64,000 nucleotides of DNA from Bemisia tabaci (Eukaryota > Arthropoda > Insecta > Hemiptera > Aleyrodidae): assembly GCF_918797505.1 (NCBI RefSeq), contig NC_092793.1, positions 47,356,243 to 47,420,242 of the forward strand, read 5' to 3'. A program made the translations under genes and the position numbers. Each line of letters starts with the position of its first letter. Position 1 is the stretch's first letter. This document shows, one piece after another, positions 61,301 through 64,000 of this stretch. The notes below the pieces were generated by a model that worked only from the letters and a program-made list of their open reading frames with translations, was not told the DNA's origin and did not search any database.

Positions 61301-61336
61301 AAGTTCTTCGAGCTCCTCTCCTATTACATGGTGCTA
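55367..61336. other. No gene seen
   Basis: AT-rich DNA without convincing exons on either strand. A repeated GCATGCGATA/ATCGCAT word appears several times in 60730-61150 and is listed separately. Confidence 0.45.
60735..61150. repeat. Cluster of CGCAT/ATGCG words ending in a hairpin
   Basis: GGCATGCGAT occurs near 60739 and 60947, and TCGCATTCGA near 60907 and 61102. The last forms a hairpin with TCGAATGCGA at about 61133, the stems extended by AGAAAATA and TGTTTTCT. Borders are unclear. Confidence 0.45.
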
Positions 61337-61595
61337 TACTGCCGTGCTAATGAAGAACGCCGTATGAACATTCGAGAGTTGCCAAATTTCCGCGGATAAA
61401 ATGTTCATTTAAGAGGAAACTTGTAAATATTTTTTCTTGGAATTTTCAGACACTTCAGATCAAATTATAAAAAAAAAATTATCTGCGAAATTGGCAGATA
61501 AATATTCAAACATTTTCCTGAAAATCAGTGATTTGCCAGAGGAAATTTGGCAACGCCCGAAGGCTCATAAGGCGTTTTTCCTAAGCACGGCAGTA
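61337..61595. mobile_element. MITE, family E, copy 3
   Basis: CTGCCGTGCTAATGAAGAAC at the left and its diverged inverse at the right, flanked by TA on both sides. GAGTTGCCAAATTTCC and GGAAATTTGGCAACGCC form the inner arms. It is the most symmetric copy in length. Confidence 0.7.
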
Positions 61596-62689
61596 CACAC
61601 ATTGCACATGGATGTTTTTATGCTGAAAGGAACTAAGTCGCACGCAAACCCTGTGTGCATAGGTCCTTACAACATAAATAAGTCCAATATCATTGCGTCT
61701 CTATCGTAAGAGCGTATCTTTAGTTTTACGTGAACCCTGAGACGCATTGAGGTACATGAACAACAGGGCTTAACCCGAAAAGCAGTTATACCCTCATGTC
61801 AAAAGAGCGACGCAAGTGCAAACGGCGATGCCGAATTGTCTGCTAAAAGCAGTGTATTAATTTCTGGAAAAAATTGTGGAAATCGGAAAAATTTTGCAAA
61901 GCTGGGTGAGCGAATCCTCTGGATAGAGTGATATCCGATCTAATTTTACAACTTCCACTCAAGGTAGAGCTTAGGACTGGGTGCTTGAATTGCCCACCAT
62001 GGTTGGATATGCCGCATTAGGATCTGGAGTTCATTCTACTCTAGGCTCCGAAACCTATTTAGCATCCAGAAAACCCAAATTGAGGCATGATTTGAGTAAG
62101 GAGTTAAATCCACCTTGTGATAGCGGAATAACTTCGCGGAAAGAGTATATTCAACTTCTTATGCATATCGCTAGGGACAAAACAAGCCCTTGACTGGCAA
62201 TTTGGCGCTTCGAGTTTCTGAATGATCAGGATTTTCCATATCCGGCGCACCCACAAAGAAATCTCAACGCGTGCACATGATTGTTCCTATTGTCGTCAAT
62301 GTTTGAAATTACCCGCAAGGCGCTTTCTTTAGCCATTATGTCATCATAAAATTGCAGAACGGCAAAAAATGTGTGCAGAAAATGCAATTTTAACGTGCCC
62401 CGACGATACGTTTGCATAATAGTCATTGTCTGGCCGAGTCAACCGCCTCCGTGCAAATCGCATCCAAGTACATTTTTCCCTTTTCTGAGAATTTGTGATT
62501 TACCGTGAGAATATGAAAAGAGGAAGGTGTAAACCCTATAACGGGAATAAAATATCTGCCAACTGTGAATGAAACAAGTATTGGAGAATTTGCATGCAAA
62601 TATTTCATTATTTTCTTCTGAGAGTGCTTAAAATGCTGATATCGTAGTATTTTTTATACTTTGATTTTTGCTGAAATTAAGTTGAGGTG

Positions 62690-62870
62690 CAGGAGAAACA
62701 AGTATAGCATCCTCACCCTCGGCTAGAGTCGCATGCGACGAGCACAAATGAATTTCATTCCAACGCCTGGATGCAACTATTCGAGCTCCACGGATGTCAG
62801 TGTTGCATACGCACAAAAATGAAGGCGTTTTGGCTCTGCTGGCACTCACCACTCCACCCGCGGCGGGCTG
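62690..62870 (-). repeat. Repeat family F, copy 2 (inverted)
   Basis: On the - strand it shares CAAAACGCCTTCA, TGCGTATGCAACAC, GAGCTCGAATAGTTGCATCC and AGGCGTT with copies 1 and 3. With copy 3 it forms an inverted pair 250 bp apart. Confidence 0.55.
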
Positions 62871-63119
62871 AACTGAGAAGATCCAAAATGGCAGAGCGCG
62901 ATTAATTCTTTGTTTATATAATGAAGATAATTCTTAGGTACGAATAGCTGATCTATATAAAAATCGTGCCCAGCACATCGCCAAAACAAAATTGAGACAC
63001 AGAAGATATTCACATCTTACACGCATGTGTGCAACTATCCGTGCTTAATGAAAGCATATGTATTATTGACGAAAAATTGAGATCGCCCTGTCATTTTAGA
63101 TTCTCGCAGCACAACCCGC

Positions 63120-63420
63120 TGACGTGCCGAGCCCCAGATACAGTAGTGGGTGGTGAGTGCGCTGAGAGTCAAAACGCCTTAACTTCCGTGCTTATGCAAC
63201 ACGGACATCCATTGAGCTCGAATAGTTGCATCCAGGCGTTGTGATCAAATTCGCTTGGTGTTCGTCACTTTGTTCCTTTCTCTCACGCCTTAACTTACTT
63301 TCAGTGTCGCACATTGCAACGATTAAGTAAACTAATACTGATTTTTACCGTAACATTGTCAATTTTCGGAAAATGCTTCAATTATTGTGATGTAAATGCA
63401 TTACAACGTTGTCCTTCTAA
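63120..63420 (+). repeat. Repeat family F, copy 3
   Basis: Contains GAGTCAAAACGCCTTAACTT, ATGCAACACGGACATCCATT, GAGCTCGAATAGTTGCATCC and GTAACATTGTCAATTTTCGG in the order of copy 1. Confidence 0.55.
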
Positions 63421-64000
63421 AATCCTAACATATTTGTTTTGGAGAAAGTTAGTTTCTTAGTTAATTTATTTGAAGACGTTCAGAACCTTAGGCTATTAAC
63501 GTCTTTACAAAGAATTTGGAAGATGGGTGTAAATACAAAAATTTAGATTATTTTAAATTAAGGGAGGCAAAGAGTTTTAGAAGTTTGGTAGTGACTTTGG
63601 GTTCATCGCATTATGTTGAGTTAAAAAGCAGTTCAGTCAGATATACACATCAACTTACGGTCAGTTTAGAATCCAGTGAGGCATGCACCCAAATCTTGTA
63701 GATGAAATACGCCATAAGGATTACCCATAAAGTACTACGGATAATTTTTCAGCTGTGGCAGTTTTTTTCCTATCTTCACTAAAATTTTTCGTCCTCAATA
63801 CCTTCAATTCTTAAATCGTGCGGCCAGTAGTAAAGGTGGAGGGACTTATGGAAAGACTACAAGACGATAAAATCTACGCTGGTGGAAGTTCCAAAAAACC
63901 CCGATTCACATGGCAGCATCCCCTTTATTTTACGTCAAGCCACGGAGGGGGGGGGGGGCAAAGAAAGACATGAAAAAGAGTTTAGGGGAGCTGCAAAGGG

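Noticed and set aside
61981..62193. 70-codon + strand frame beginning MLELPTMVGYAALG
   Set aside because: Composition is protein-like, but I see no splice context, repeats of family signatures or neighbours that support a gene. It may be a decayed gene or element fragment.

Overview
The window is animal nuclear DNA. It is AT-rich, its genes are split by GT-AG introns of tens of bases to about 2.7 kb, and it is crowded with short inverted-repeat transposons (MITEs) and tRNA-derived SINEs. The protein sequences and repeat style suggest an insect. A sap-feeding hemipteran such as a whitefly is my best guess, but nothing in the window proves it.

Layout. (1) Positions 1-206 hold the last coding exon of an unrecognised + strand gene. 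(2) From 32961 down to 3624 on the - strand lies a complete DCAF1 (VprBP/mahjong) gene. I resolved 28 coding exons whose phases all join, giving 4179 nt and 1392 aa. They encode an N-terminal helical-repeat region, a LisH motif, a WD40 propeller and an acidic tail. (3) From 34722 to 41122 on the + strand lies a complete WDR74 (yeast Nsa1) gene with 7 coding exons and 338 aa. It is divergent from DCAF1 across a compact shared promoter region. (4) From 41123 to the end the DNA is mostly repeats. The one convincing coding piece is the 3'-terminal exon (48856-49099, - strand) of an unrecognised gene with GC-rich codons. A CpG-rich block at 54640-55020 may be a promoter or first exon.

Gene roles. 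DCAF1 is the substrate receptor of the CUL4-DDB1 ubiquitin ligase (also used by DYRK2-EDVP). WDR74 is a nucleolar 60S ribosome-assembly factor. They share a promoter region that contains a CACGTG E-box, so co-regulation with growth is possible but unproven.

Mobile DNA. Several insertions could be dated or classed directly. Four hAT-like MITEs have exact 8-bp target duplications (11580-11964, 22783-23525, 32268-32646, 51657-52545). One of them sits inside an older hairpin MITE. A pogo/Tigger-like MITE is flanked by TA (20779-21265). Several families recur two to five times. The oddest non-genic structure is an array of ten same-strand GGAGTTGACA-type motifs within 905 bp (43998-44902), partly on a tandem unit of about 142 bp. 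I found no prokaryote-type system, CRISPR array, rRNA or intact tRNA gene.
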